Shown: positions 17,157 to 24,089 of the stretch, in pieces | Layout: the number at the start of each line of letters is the position of its first letter | How positions within the stretch are numbered: position 1 is the stretch's first letter | Assembly: GCA_965213845.1 (NCBI GenBank) | Contig: CBDCAI010000004.1 | Coordinates: 1,612,001 to 1,676,000 of the forward strand | Source: JBBROS01 sp965213845 | GTDB taxonomy: Bacteria > Pseudomonadota > Alphaproteobacteria > Acetobacterales > Acetobacteraceae | Length of the DNA stretch: 64,000 bases | Direction: 5' to 3' | Notes under the pieces: model-generated | Seen by the model: the letters and a program-made list of their open reading frames with translations, nothing else | What the model was told of the DNA's origin: nothing | Database searches by the model: none | Translations under genes and position numbers: made by a program

Positions 17157-17939
17157 GGGCGGGGCGGGCTGTTCGACATGACGGACCAGGTGGCGGTCGT
17201 CACGGGATCGAGCCGCGGGATCGGGCGCGCGATCGCCGAGCGGATGGCCGAACACGGCGCGCGGGTGGTGGTCAGCAGCCGGTCGGCGGCGGCCTGCGAG
17301 CCGGTGGTGGAGGCGATCCGGGCGGCGGGCGGGACGGCGATGGCGGTCGCCTGCAACATCGGCCGCAAGGCGGAGGTGCAGGCGCTGGTGGACCAGACCT
17401 TGGCCGAATGGGGCCGGATCGACGCGCTGGTGTGCAACGCCGCAATCAACCCGCATTTCGGGCCGCTGAGCACCATCGGCGACGACGCGTGGGACCGCAT
17501 CATGGGCAGCAACATCCGCAGCAACCTGTGGCTGGCGAACCTGGTCGCGCCCGGCATGGCGGCGCGGGGCTCGGGATCGATCACGATCGTCAGCTCCATC
17601 GCGGGGCTGCGGGGGTCGCCCACGATCGGCGCCTATGGCGTGTCGAAGGCGGCGGACATGCAGCTGGTGCGGAACCTGGCTGTGGAGTGGGGGCCGCGCG
17701 GCATCCGGGCGAACGCGATCGCGCCCGGGCTGGTGCGGACGGACTTCGCGCGGGCGCTGTGGGAGGATGCGGCGCTGCTGCAGCGGCGGACGCGCGACAC
17801 GCCGCTGGGGCGGATCGGCGAGCCCGACGAGATCGCCGGGGCGGCGGTGTTCCTGGCCGCGGCCTCCGGGCGGTTCATGACGGGGCAGACGATCGTGATC
17901 GACGGCGGCGTGCTGGCGGGCCCGCCGGCTCAGGACTGA
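17136..17939 (+). CDS. SDR-family NAD(P)-dependent oxidoreductase
   Basis: Classical short-chain dehydrogenase of about 267 residues. Features are the cofactor motif TGSSRGIGRAIAE, the CNAA variant of NNAG, the catalytic Ser (IVSSIAG) and YGVSK (Tyr/Lys), and the C-terminal TGQTIVIDGG typical of 3-oxoacyl-ACP-reductase-like members. The substrate is unknown. Possible starts are ATGs at 17112, 17136 and 17178; homologous proteins often begin a few residues before LFDMT, which favours 17136. It ends tail-to-tail with the 2H phosphoesterase gene, overlapping by 10 bp. Confidence 0.9.
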   Translation: MTSTERAGRGGLFDMTDQVAVVTGSSRGIGRAIAERMAEHGARVVVSSRSAAACEPVVEAIRAAGGTAMAVACNIGRKAEVQALVDQTLAEWGRIDALVCNAAINPHFGPLSTIGDDAWDRIMGSNIRSNLWLANLVAPGMAARGSGSITIVSSIAGLRGSPTIGAYGVSKAADMQLVRNLAVEWGPRGIRANAIAPGLVRTDFARALWEDAALLQRRTRDTPLGRIGEPDEIAGAAVFLAAASGRFMTGQTIVIDGGVLAGPPAQD

Positions 17940-18436
17940 AACGGATGGCGGGAGGCCAATTCCCAGGGGCCGCCCTGGTAGTGCCACAGCAGCAGAGCCT
18001 CGGCGCGGATCGCAAACGGGGTGAAGCCGCCCTGCATGGCGGTCAGCAGCGCGGCGGCCTCGGTGGGCGACACCTTGTTCTGGATGGTGACGTGCGGGCG
18101 CCAGCCCTGCCGATCCTGCGGGGTCAGGCGTCCGTGCCAGTGGCGGGCGATGCCGGCGCGAAGGGCGGCGAGCGGGGCGGCGTGCAGCGTGTAGGCGACA
18201 CCCCGGCCGAGGGAGCGGAGGCCGTTCACGTCCACGGCGAATGCGGGCTGTATGGCACAGAGCGTGGCCAGGTTGGCCTCGATGGAAGCCAGCTCCTCGC
18301 CCGGCAGGTGGTGGAACAGCGTGAGATGGGCCGGGATGCGGTTGTGCTCGGGCGGGAAATGCTGCTGCCGCAGGCGTTCGAAGCGGGCCTGGTCGTCCGG
18401 ATGCAGACCGAGCGTCAGGATCAGCGGCGGGTTCAT
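17930..18436 (-). CDS. 2'-5' RNA ligase / 2H phosphoesterase family protein
   Basis: A 168-residue 2H phosphoesterase with two HxT-type motifs, HLTLFHH in the N-terminal half and HVTIQNK in the C-terminal half, arranged as in ThpR/LigT RNA 2',3'-cyclic phosphodiesterases. Such enzymes open or form 2',5' or cyclic phosphates on RNA or nucleotides; the physiological role in most bacteria is uncertain. The gene's start is only 2 bp from the divergent gene at 18439, so its promoter must lie within that neighbour or one of the two starts is wrong. Confidence 0.9.
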   Translation of the reverse strand: MNPPLILTLGLHPDDQARFERLRQQHFPPEHNRIPAHLTLFHHLPGEELASIEANLATLCAIQPAFAVDVNGLRSLGRGVAYTLHAAPLAALRAGIARHWHGRLTPQDRQGWRPHVTIQNKVSPTEAAALLTAMQGGFTPFAIRAEALLLWHYQGGPWELASRHPFQS

Positions 18437-18438
18437 CG

Positions 18439-18801
18439 GTGAGCGAGGCGCGGCAGGCGCTGGTGGCGCGATGGCTGGCGCTGACGCGGACGGTGCTGCC
18501 GGGCATGGCCGAGGCGGCGGGCTGGCCGATCCGCTCCGACCACTGCTTCATGCGGGTGTTCCTGGACCATGCCATGGGCGGCCGCTGGGACCGGACCGTG
18601 CCCCGGCCGGCCATCCGGCACATGGCGGCGGAGGATCTGCAACGGGCGGTCGACCTGGCCGAGACGGTGGTGCGGGAGCCGGCGCTGCTGCCGGACCTGA
18701 ACCGGCAGAGCCTGGCGTGGCGCGGTGTTCAGCAAAAGGATGTTCAGCGGCGGGGCCGTGCGGGGGCGGCAGCCGGGCCGGGCACGCGCGGCGGGGCCTG
18801 A
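18439..18801 (+). CDS. Conserved hypothetical protein
   Basis: A 120-residue cytoplasmic protein starting at GTG 18439. The first ~95 residues look like a real conserved domain (LVARWLALTRTVLPGMAEAAGWPI, then DHCFMRVFLDHAMGGRW, then LNRQSLAWRG). This is a Trp/His-containing helical pattern I have an impression of in other alphaproteobacteria, but I cannot assign a function. The last ~25 residues are Arg/Gly/Ala-rich and overlap the convergent AsmA-family gene by 58 bp, so they may be read-through sequence beyond the ancestral end. It is divergent from the 2H phosphoesterase with a 2-bp gap. Confidence 0.65.
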   Translation: MSEARQALVARWLALTRTVLPGMAEAAGWPIRSDHCFMRVFLDHAMGGRWDRTVPRPAIRHMAAEDLQRAVDLAETVVREPALLPDLNRQSLAWRGVQQKDVQRRGRAGAAAGPGTRGGA

Positions 18802-20723
18802 GCGGTCCGCAGCAGGCCGCTGCATGCGCCGTCCTCGCCGGTGCCCAGCTGGATGGTGGGCAGCAGCGCCGCCAGGGGGGTGGCGATGATGCCCAGCGCC
18901 ACGGCTGCCCCGGCCCGCGCGGCCAGCGGCCCGATCTCCGGCGCGATGCCGGGCGAGGCCAGGGTGCCCTTGATGTCGATGGGCGTCGGCAGCGAGCCGA
19001 TGCTGAAGTGCTTGGCCTCCGTCTTGGTCACCAGGGCCAGCGTCTCGTTGCGGAGGTTGACGTCACCGGTGATGCCGATCCGGGCCTCGTCCGTGTCGAG
19101 CATGACGGTGCGTGCGGTGGCCACGCCCTGCTGCAGGACGAAGTCGGTGATCAGGCACTCGACCTGCGCCCGGTTCGGCACGCCGATGGCCGAGAGGAAG
19201 GCATTGCCGAACTCGAGGCCGGAGATGTCGACCAGCAAGGCGCTGAGGTTGCCGCCGCGGCCCATATACAGCTTCAGCTCGCCATTGCCGCGGCCGAGGA
19301 TGTCCGCGATCGACCGCCCGGTGCCGTCGATGACCATGCGCCCGCCGATGGCGCCGGCGCCGCGTCCGACGCCGGTCGCGGTCAGCAGCTTGTCGACATC
19401 GACCCGTTGGAAGTCGACGGTCGCCTTGGCGCGCAGCTGGTTGCCTGTCTCGGCCAGCGCGATGTCGGAGACGATCTGCCCCTTGCCGATGCCAAAGCTG
19501 AGCGGGTGCAGGTGGACGTCGCCGTTCACGATGTCGAGATCGGCGCGCATGTTGTCGAGCGGCTGACGGCGGCCCTCGATGCGTCCGGCTCGGTATTTCA
19601 GGTGAACATCGGCGACGTTGAGCTTCGGCAGGCTGATGGGGTCGGACGGCAGGATCCGGCCGGTGGTGTTCGCGACCTTTTTCGTGCCCTTGTCGGCATC
19701 GCCGGGTTCGGCGCCGATGAAGCCGCCGAGATCCCTGAGGTCGACCAGTTTGGATTGCAGGTCCGCCGTCAAGGCCGGGCGGTGTTCCGGCTTGGTGTCG
19801 ACCTCGATGGAGCCGGCGAGGTCGCTGCTGCCGACCTTGCCGGTGAACTGCTGGAACTTCACGACGCCTTCGCTGTAGTCGAGCTTCCCGGCGATGCGGT
19901 AGGCCGGGGTCTTCGGGATGGCGATGCCGGTCAGCGGCAGGAGCAGCGCCATGTCGGGGCCCGACAGCTCCAGCTTCAGGTCGGCGCCGGCGAATGACAA
20001 GGGGTCCTGCACCGTGCCCTGCAGGCTGACCCGGGTGGGGCCGTTGGCGAGCTTGAGGTCCACGGGATAGGGTTTGGCGGCGTCGCGGAGCGACAGCAGG
20101 GCGCCGCCGACGAACTGGGCGGTGATGGGCTGGGCGGCGTAGGTGCCTTTCGCCTCGGCAACGATCTGGCCGGTACCGTCCTTGCCGCCGCCGGTTTCTG
20201 TCTCCTTCGTCTCCAGGTCGATGTTGAAATCGGCCTTCAGCTTGGCGTCGCGCACATGGGCGTGGCCGTCGGCGATGCGGAGAGTCCCGAGCCGGGGGGC
20301 GGGGGTCGTGCTGGGCGCGGCCGGCGTGCTGCTGCCGAACGTCCAGTTGGCGCGTCCGTCCGGCAGCTGCTGGGCGTCGAGCTTGGGCGACTGCACGTCG
20401 ATGACGGGGAGCGTGACCTGGTGGTGCTGGATGTAGTCGAGCGGGAGGACGTCGAGGCCGAGGCGCTCGATGGTGGCGAAGTTGCCGCCGCCGGGCCAGT
20501 CGGCCGGGTTGGCGACGGTGATGCCGTCGGCCTCCACCCTTGTGGTGCGGCCGAGGTGCACGTGCAGGTGGGTGATGGTGACGGGGCGGCCGAGGGCGGC
20601 CGAGGCCTGGCGGTTGACGAGCGGGATCAGCCAGTCCCATTGGAACAGCAGCGCCGCCACGACGAGAAGCCCGAGCAGCACGCCGGACAGGGTCAGCCAT
20701 CGATGCCGGCGCAGGAATGTCAT
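18744..20723 (-). CDS. AsmA-family envelope protein
   Basis: A 659-residue protein with one N-terminal transmembrane helix (WLTLSGVLLGLLVVAALLF) and a long periplasmic region of beta-rich repeats. Landmarks such as ALGRPVTITHLHVHLG, a VDVQSPKLDAQQLPDGRANW-like segment and GRGNGELKLYMGRGGNLSALLVD place it in the AsmA/YhjG group. These proteins are now viewed as relatives of bridge-like lipid-transfer proteins linking inner and outer membranes; a role in outer-membrane lipid homeostasis is inferred. The C-terminal ~30 residues are Pro/Ala/Arg-rich and overlap the convergent gene at 18439-18801. Confidence 0.9.
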   Translation of the reverse strand: MTFLRRHRWLTLSGVLLGLLVVAALLFQWDWLIPLVNRQASAALGRPVTITHLHVHLGRTTRVEADGITVANPADWPGGGNFATIERLGLDVLPLDYIQHHQVTLPVIDVQSPKLDAQQLPDGRANWTFGSSTPAAPSTTPAPRLGTLRIADGHAHVRDAKLKADFNIDLETKETETGGGKDGTGQIVAEAKGTYAAQPITAQFVGGALLSLRDAAKPYPVDLKLANGPTRVSLQGTVQDPLSFAGADLKLELSGPDMALLLPLTGIAIPKTPAYRIAGKLDYSEGVVKFQQFTGKVGSSDLAGSIEVDTKPEHRPALTADLQSKLVDLRDLGGFIGAEPGDADKGTKKVANTTGRILPSDPISLPKLNVADVHLKYRAGRIEGRRQPLDNMRADLDIVNGDVHLHPLSFGIGKGQIVSDIALAETGNQLRAKATVDFQRVDVDKLLTATGVGRGAGAIGGRMVIDGTGRSIADILGRGNGELKLYMGRGGNLSALLVDISGLEFGNAFLSAIGVPNRAQVECLITDFVLQQGVATARTVMLDTDEARIGITGDVNLRNETLALVTKTEAKHFSIGSLPTPIDIKGTLASPGIAPEIGPLAARAGAAVALGIIATPLAALLPTIQLGTGEDGACSGLLRTAQAPPRVPGPAAAPARPRR

Positions 20724-20764
20724 GGCGAGCTAACGGGGTCGGGGATGCCGGGTTCCTTTCGGCT

Positions 20765-20820
20765 GGCTGCGCCGGCTGGTGGGTGGCTGCGCCGGCTGGT
20801 GGGTGGCTGCGCCGGCTGGG
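20765..20820. repeat. 20-bp tandem repeat, 2.8 copies
   Basis: Unit GGCTGCGCCGGCTGGTGGGT is repeated exactly at 20765-20784 and 20785-20804, with a third partial copy to 20820. It lies in the divergent intergenic region between the AsmA-family and NIPSNAP genes, so it may sit in their promoters. Confidence 0.95.
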
Positions 20821-20875
20821 TTGCCGTGCGGATGCGGCGGGACCAGTCTGCCGGCCTCACAACGAGGGTCGTCCG

Positions 20876-21202
20876 ATGATCTACGAGATGCGAGTCTATC
20901 GATGCGTGCCGGGGAAGCTGCCGGACCTGCTGAAGCGGTTCGAGACGGTGACGCTGGCGATCTGGGCGCGGCACGGCATCCGGCAGGCGGGGTTCTGGAC
21001 GACGCTGGTTGGAGAGTCGAACCAGGACCTGACGTATCTGCTGGCCTGGGAGAGCCTGGCGGAGCGGGAGACGAAGTGGGTGGCGTTCCAGGCGGATCCG
21101 GAGTGGATCGAGAAGCGCGCGGCGACCGAGGCCGGGGGCGCAATCGTCGCCAACATCGTGAACCAGATGCTGCTCCCGACGGGGTTCTCGTCGGTCAAGT
21201 AG
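20876..21202 (+). CDS. NIPSNAP family protein
   Basis: A 108-residue protein starting MIYEMRVYRCVPGKLPDLLKRF, with GFWTTLVGESNQDLTYLLAWES in the middle. This is the dimeric alpha/beta-barrel NIPSNAP pattern. Bacterial members are small cytoplasmic proteins of unclear function, sometimes near metabolic enzymes. The ATG at 20876 gives the canonical start. It is convergent with the D-Ala-D-Ala carboxypeptidase gene. Confidence 0.92.
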   Translation: MIYEMRVYRCVPGKLPDLLKRFETVTLAIWARHGIRQAGFWTTLVGESNQDLTYLLAWESLAERETKWVAFQADPEWIEKRAATEAGGAIVANIVNQMLLPTGFSSVK

Positions 21203-21212
21203 GCGTGGACCG

Positions 21213-21243
21213 GCCGCCGCGGGCCTTTCTGGTCCGTGGCGGC
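21213..21243. terminator. GC-rich hairpin between convergent genes
   Basis: GCCGCCGCGG (21213-21222) pairs with CCGTGGCGGC (21234-21243), with one G-T pair and an 11-nt loop. It sits between the convergent NIPSNAP and carboxypeptidase genes and could serve both. There is no T-run on either side, so termination is a guess from position. Confidence 0.35.
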
Positions 21244-21262
21244 GGGCTTGACGGCGGCGCGG

Positions 21263-22471
21263 TCAGCCGGGGGTGCGGGCGTAGTAGGGGTCGTGGGCCG
21301 TCCGGGTGGGGACGGACGGACGGACGACCTGGACCGGGACCGGCCTGAACGCAGGCGGGCCGCTGCGGGCGACGATCACACCGCCGTTGCGGTCGAACCG
21401 CACGTCGGGCGCGCGGTCGAACCGCACGTCGGGCGCGCGGTCGGACCGCAGTTCGGGCGCGCGGCGGGGCAGCGGATAGGCGGCCCGGGCGATCCGGGGG
21501 TTGGGTGCGAAGGTGGGGGCGAACTGGGCGGCGAACCGGGGCGCGGTGCGGACGGCGTACCGCGGCCCGGGCACGGCCGCCTGGGCGGTGCCGATCAGGC
21601 CGGGCAGCCGGTATCCTGGCGCCCTGGCGACGAGCACCGGGGCGACGCCCATGCGCTCGAAGCCTTGGTCCAGCAGCGTGGCCATGTGCGCGTCACGCTC
21701 GCCGCCACTGGAGGCGCCGATGACGACGCCGACGAGGCGCGTGTCGCTCCGCACCGCCGACGTGACGACGTTGAACCCGGCCGCGTCGGTGTATCCCGTC
21801 TTGAGCCCGTCGGCGCCGGGATAGGTGGTCAGAAGGTGCTGGTGGCTATGGATGACGTGGCCGGCATACACGAAGGCGGGCGTGCTGAAGTAGTGATAGT
21901 AGGTGGGGAAGTCCTGGATGAGGTGGCGCGCCAGGATGGCCATGTCGCGCGCGGTGGTCACCTGGTTCCAGTCCGGCAACCCCGATGCGTTGCGGAAGGT
22001 GGTGTGCGACATGCCAAGGGCGTGGGCGCGCAGCGTCATCATCTGGGCGAAGCGGTCCTCGTCCCCGCCCAGCATCTCGCCCAGGGCGGCAGCCGCGTCG
22101 TTGGCGGACTTGGTCACCAGGCCAAGGATCGCCTGTTCGACGGTGATGAGGCTGCCAGGCACCAGGCCGAGCTTGGTGGGCGACATGGCCGCGGCGGAGG
22201 GGCTGACGGGGACGTAGTCGTTGAGCCCGACCCGGCGATCCCGGACGGCTTCGAACAACATATACAGCGTCATCATCTTGGTCAGGCTTGCGGGGAACCG
22301 CAGTTCGTCGGGGTTGGCCGCCGACAGGACGGAGCCGCTGGCGGCGTCGATGACGATGGAGCTGTAACGCTCGGAGCCGATCTGGGCCCGGGCGCCTGCA
22401 CTGCCGACCAGAAGCGCTACGACGAAACAGCCGAGCCGATGGGGAGAGAGGAGCCGCGCCAGTGCGAACAT
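21263..22471 (-). CDS. D-alanyl-D-alanine carboxypeptidase (penicillin-binding protein 5/6 type, family S11)
   Basis: Periplasmic DD-carboxypeptidase that trims stem-peptide D-Ala and so controls peptidoglycan cross-linking. From the ATG at 22471 the product is 402 residues with a signal peptide ending GARA-QIG. Penicillin-binding motifs are SLTK (Ser62, Lys65), SAN (122-124) and KTG (224-226), in the right order and spacing. The C-terminal ~90 residues are Arg/Pro-rich and include a threefold 8-residue repeat (R-[AS]-x-[DE]-x-R-[FS]-D type), unlike the amphipathic membrane anchor of E. coli PBP5. A longer start at 22555 would bury the signal peptide. Confidence 0.95.
   Translation of the reverse strand: MFALARLLSPHRLGCFVVALLVGSAGARAQIGSERYSSIVIDAASGSVLSAANPDELRFPASLTKMMTLYMLFEAVRDRRVGLNDYVPVSPSAAAMSPTKLGLVPGSLITVEQAILGLVTKSANDAAAALGEMLGGDEDRFAQMMTLRAHALGMSHTTFRNASGLPDWNQVTTARDMAILARHLIQDFPTYYHYFSTPAFVYAGHVIHSHQHLLTTYPGADGLKTGYTDAAGFNVVTSAVRSDTRLVGVVIGASSGGERDAHMATLLDQGFERMGVAPVLVARAPGYRLPGLIGTAQAAVPGPRYAVRTAPRFAAQFAPTFAPNPRIARAAYPLPRRAPELRSDRAPDVRFDRAPDVRFDRNGGVIVARSGPPAFRPVPVQVVRPSVPTRTAHDPYYARTPG
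21391..21462 (-). repeat. 24-bp tandem repeat x3 inside the carboxypeptidase 3' end
   Basis: Three 24-bp units (21391-21414, 21415-21438, 21439-21462); the first two are identical and the third has a few changes. They keep frame and encode repeats of RAPDVRFD in the C-terminal tail. Confidence 0.9.
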
Positions 22472-22644
22472 CGAGAAGCCATTCCTTGAGCGGGAAACCG
22501 AGCAGGGGATCGAGCCGCTCAAACTTAGATGAGGTGTGTTGCCACTGTCTACCATTAACGAACACTTTGCAGCAGGGTCAGGGCATTAGCTGGCCTTGCT
22601 GGTTGCCGTCCAGACAGGCGGCATCCAGCCCTGGCCATGGTTTA

Positions 22645-22714
22645 TGCTGCAGTGCACAAAAAATCTGTTGACAATCCCCCGCGGACTGGCGCCTAAGAGC
22701 GATGTTGCAGTGCA
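22645..22714 (+). promoter_or_regulatory. Phasin promoter with two PhaR-like operator boxes
   Basis: A sigma70-like -35 TTGACA (22668-22673) is followed 17-18 bp later by a weak -10 candidate (GCCTAA/CCTAAG, 22691-22697). Two near-identical 12-mers, TGCTGCAGTGCA (22645-22656) and TGTTGCAGTGCA (22703-22714), each contain the palindrome TGCA-G-TGCA. One lies just upstream of the -35, the other over the expected transcription start. PhaR repressors of PHA metabolism bind TGC-rich palindromes of this kind at phaP promoters (established for Paracoccus and Rhodobacter). Repression released by PHA granules is the inferred mode. The rest of the 22472-22794 gap should also hold the divergent carboxypeptidase promoter, which I could not pinpoint. 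Confidence 0.65.
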
Positions 22715-22794
22715 GCATGATGAGTTCGAGGCGCTGCCGGCACAAGGCTGATTTCAATCGACCGGGCGTAAGCCTGGCAGCAAGGACACTCAAA

Positions 22795-23139
22795 ATGAAG
22801 ACTCCCGAAGAGTTCATGACGTTCGGTCAGGCCAACATCGACGCGTTCGTGAAGTCCGGCCAGATTGTCGCGACGGGCCTGCAGGACCTGTCCAAGATGA
22901 TGGCGGCGACGGCGCAGTCCACGATGGACGAGACGATGTCGGCGTTCCGCGCCATGTCGAGCGTGAAGTCCATCAAGGAAGCGATGGACCTGCAGTCGAC
23001 GCTCGCGCGCTCCACGATGGAGAAGGCGATGACGCAGGGCGGCCAGGTTGCCGAGACGTCGTTCAAGCTTGCCGAGCAGGCGATGGCGCCGCTTGCGAGC
23101 CGCGTGACGCTGGCGGTCGAGAGCTTCAAGACGGTCTGA
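22795..23139 (+). CDS. Phasin family protein
   Basis: A 114-residue, mostly helical, Ala/Thr/Met-rich protein (MKTPEEFMTFGQANIDAFVKSGQ, ending in AVESFKTV) of the short phasin type that coats PHA granules and controls their size and number. It starts at ATG 22795, about 90 bp downstream of the inferred transcription start. TGC-box operators in its promoter and a strong terminator directly after it indicate a monocistronic, individually regulated gene. phaC is 11 kb away, so the PHA genes are scattered in this genome. Some phasin-like proteins have other surface roles; the regulatory context supports the granule role. Confidence 0.9.
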   Translation: MKTPEEFMTFGQANIDAFVKSGQIVATGLQDLSKMMAATAQSTMDETMSAFRAMSSVKSIKEAMDLQSTLARSTMEKAMTQGGQVAETSFKLAEQAMAPLASRVTLAVESFKTV

Positions 23140-23170
23140 CGTCCTTCGGCTTCGGCCGGATGACCAGGCG

Positions 23171-23203
23171 AAGGGCCCGGGGCAACAGCCCCGGGCCTTT
23201 CGT
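23171..23203 (+). terminator. Rho-independent terminator after the phasin gene
   Basis: A perfect 13-bp stem (AAGGGCCCGGGGC with GCCCCGGGCCTTT, one G-T pair) closes a 4-nt AACA loop at 23184-23187 and runs into TTTCGT. It lies about 30 bp after the phasin stop. Confidence 0.9.
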
Positions 23204-23248
23204 CGTTGTGGGCCGTGGGTCGTTGTGGGCCGGGGGTCGTTGGGGCCG
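23202..23248. repeat. 17-bp tandem repeat, nearly 3 copies
   Basis: Units GTCGTTGTGGGCCGTGG (23202-23218), GTCGTTGTGGGCCGGGG (23219-23235) and a degenerate third copy directly follow the phasin terminator. The remaining gap up to clpS (23249-23499) contains no supported gene; the clpS promoter must lie here, but I see no confident -35/-10 pair. Confidence 0.85.
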
Positions 23249-23499
23249 CTCCGGCGGCGAAGTCGGACCTGCCCACTTCCCCGGGGCGACATGCGCCCCG
23301 ATATGCTCCAGCGTGCGGGATGCAGGGATCGTGGCGCAGCGCGCGCAGGGCCGGGGAGTCGGCCATTGCATCCGCCGTGGCTTCGGGACCAGGATATGAG
23401 AGTGATGGGCAACATGGCGACCAGGACGACGATCGGGGTCGCATTCGGGCATGCCGGGAACGGCATGGTGGCGAAGTTGGGGATAATCGAGACGGCGGC

Positions 23500-23841
23500 A
23501 TGAGCGACAAGGACAAGCGGGGCAATTCGGGTGGATCGGACGGTGGGCCGAACACGGGCGTGGTGGTCAAGACCCGTCCGAAGACGCGCAAGCCGGCGAT
23601 GTACAAGGTGTTGATGCTGAACGACGACTACACGCCGATGGAGTTCGTCGTCCATGTGCTCGAGCGCTTTTTCCAGAAGACACGGGAAGAGGCGACGCGG
23701 ATCATGCTGCACGTGCATCGGCGTGGCGTGGGCGTGTGCGGCGCCTACACGTATGAGGTGGCGGAGACGAAGGTGACGCAGGTGATGGACCTGGCGCGAC
23801 AGAACCAGCATCCTCTGCAATGCACGATTGAGAAAGAGTAG
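23500..23841 (+). CDS. clpS: ATP-dependent Clp protease adaptor ClpS
   Basis: A 113-residue N-end-rule adaptor that delivers substrates with destabilising N-termini to ClpAP. After a disordered Gly/Ser-rich head, the core shows YKVLMLNDDYTPMEFVV and the binding-pocket region FQKTREEATRIMLHVHRRGVGVCGAYTYEVAETK, both hallmarks of ClpS. The ATG at 23500 gives a typical head. clpA follows 248 bp downstream on the same strand, the standard pairing. Confidence 0.97.
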   Translation: MSDKDKRGNSGGSDGGPNTGVVVKTRPKTRKPAMYKVLMLNDDYTPMEFVVHVLERFFQKTREEATRIMLHVHRRGVGVCGAYTYEVAETKVTQVMDLARQNQHPLQCTIEKE

Positions 23842-23883
23842 CCGGGCGAGAAAGAGCAGCCGGGCGGTAAAGGACAGGCGGGC
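23830..23883. repeat. 18-bp tandem repeat x3 overlapping the clpS stop
   Basis: Units GAGAAAGAGTAGCCGGGC (23830-23847), GAGAAAGAGCAGCCGGGC (23848-23865) and a diverged third copy (23866-23883). The first unit contains the clpS stop codon, so the duplication spread from the gene end into the clpS-clpA spacer. The rest of that spacer (to 24089) shows no gene. Confidence 0.85.
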
Positions 23884-24089
23884 GACAAGGGAAGGGACCG
23901 GTCGGATGGCCGGTGAAAAAATCGGCGGCTGCCCCCACATCGGGAATAGTCGCCAGTTGGTTTGATTTGATGGGATGCCTGGCGATCCCTCGGTGACCCT
24001 GCCAGGGTCGTCTACCAACGGCCAGGTCGGCCGGCGTCCAAGCCACGGCCCGATCCGGCCGAGGACCCACGTGCGAAGGAGCGTCAACC

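Noticed and set aside
16317..18623. A 768-codon minus-strand frame across uppP and the SDR
   Set aside because: Arg/Pro-rich noise in a different frame from uppP; the uppP and SDR motifs explain the region.
20765..20820. Possible CRISPR array
   Set aside because: The 20-bp units are directly adjacent with no spacers and there are only about three copies; no cas genes are present.
22540..22560. TTAAC-containing sequence upstream of the carboxypeptidase gene as a CtrA site
   Set aside because: The spacing of half-sites does not match TTAA-N7-TTAA, so the match is not specific.
23225..23503. Possible small gene upstream of clpS
   Set aside because: Translation is Arg/Gly/Ala-rich with no motif and no ribosome-binding site, and it overlaps the tandem repeat and the clpS start.
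23906..23965. A 19-codon frame before clpA that might be a leader peptide
   Set aside because: No attenuator-like alternative hairpins or run of regulatory codons was seen; chance is enough to explain it.
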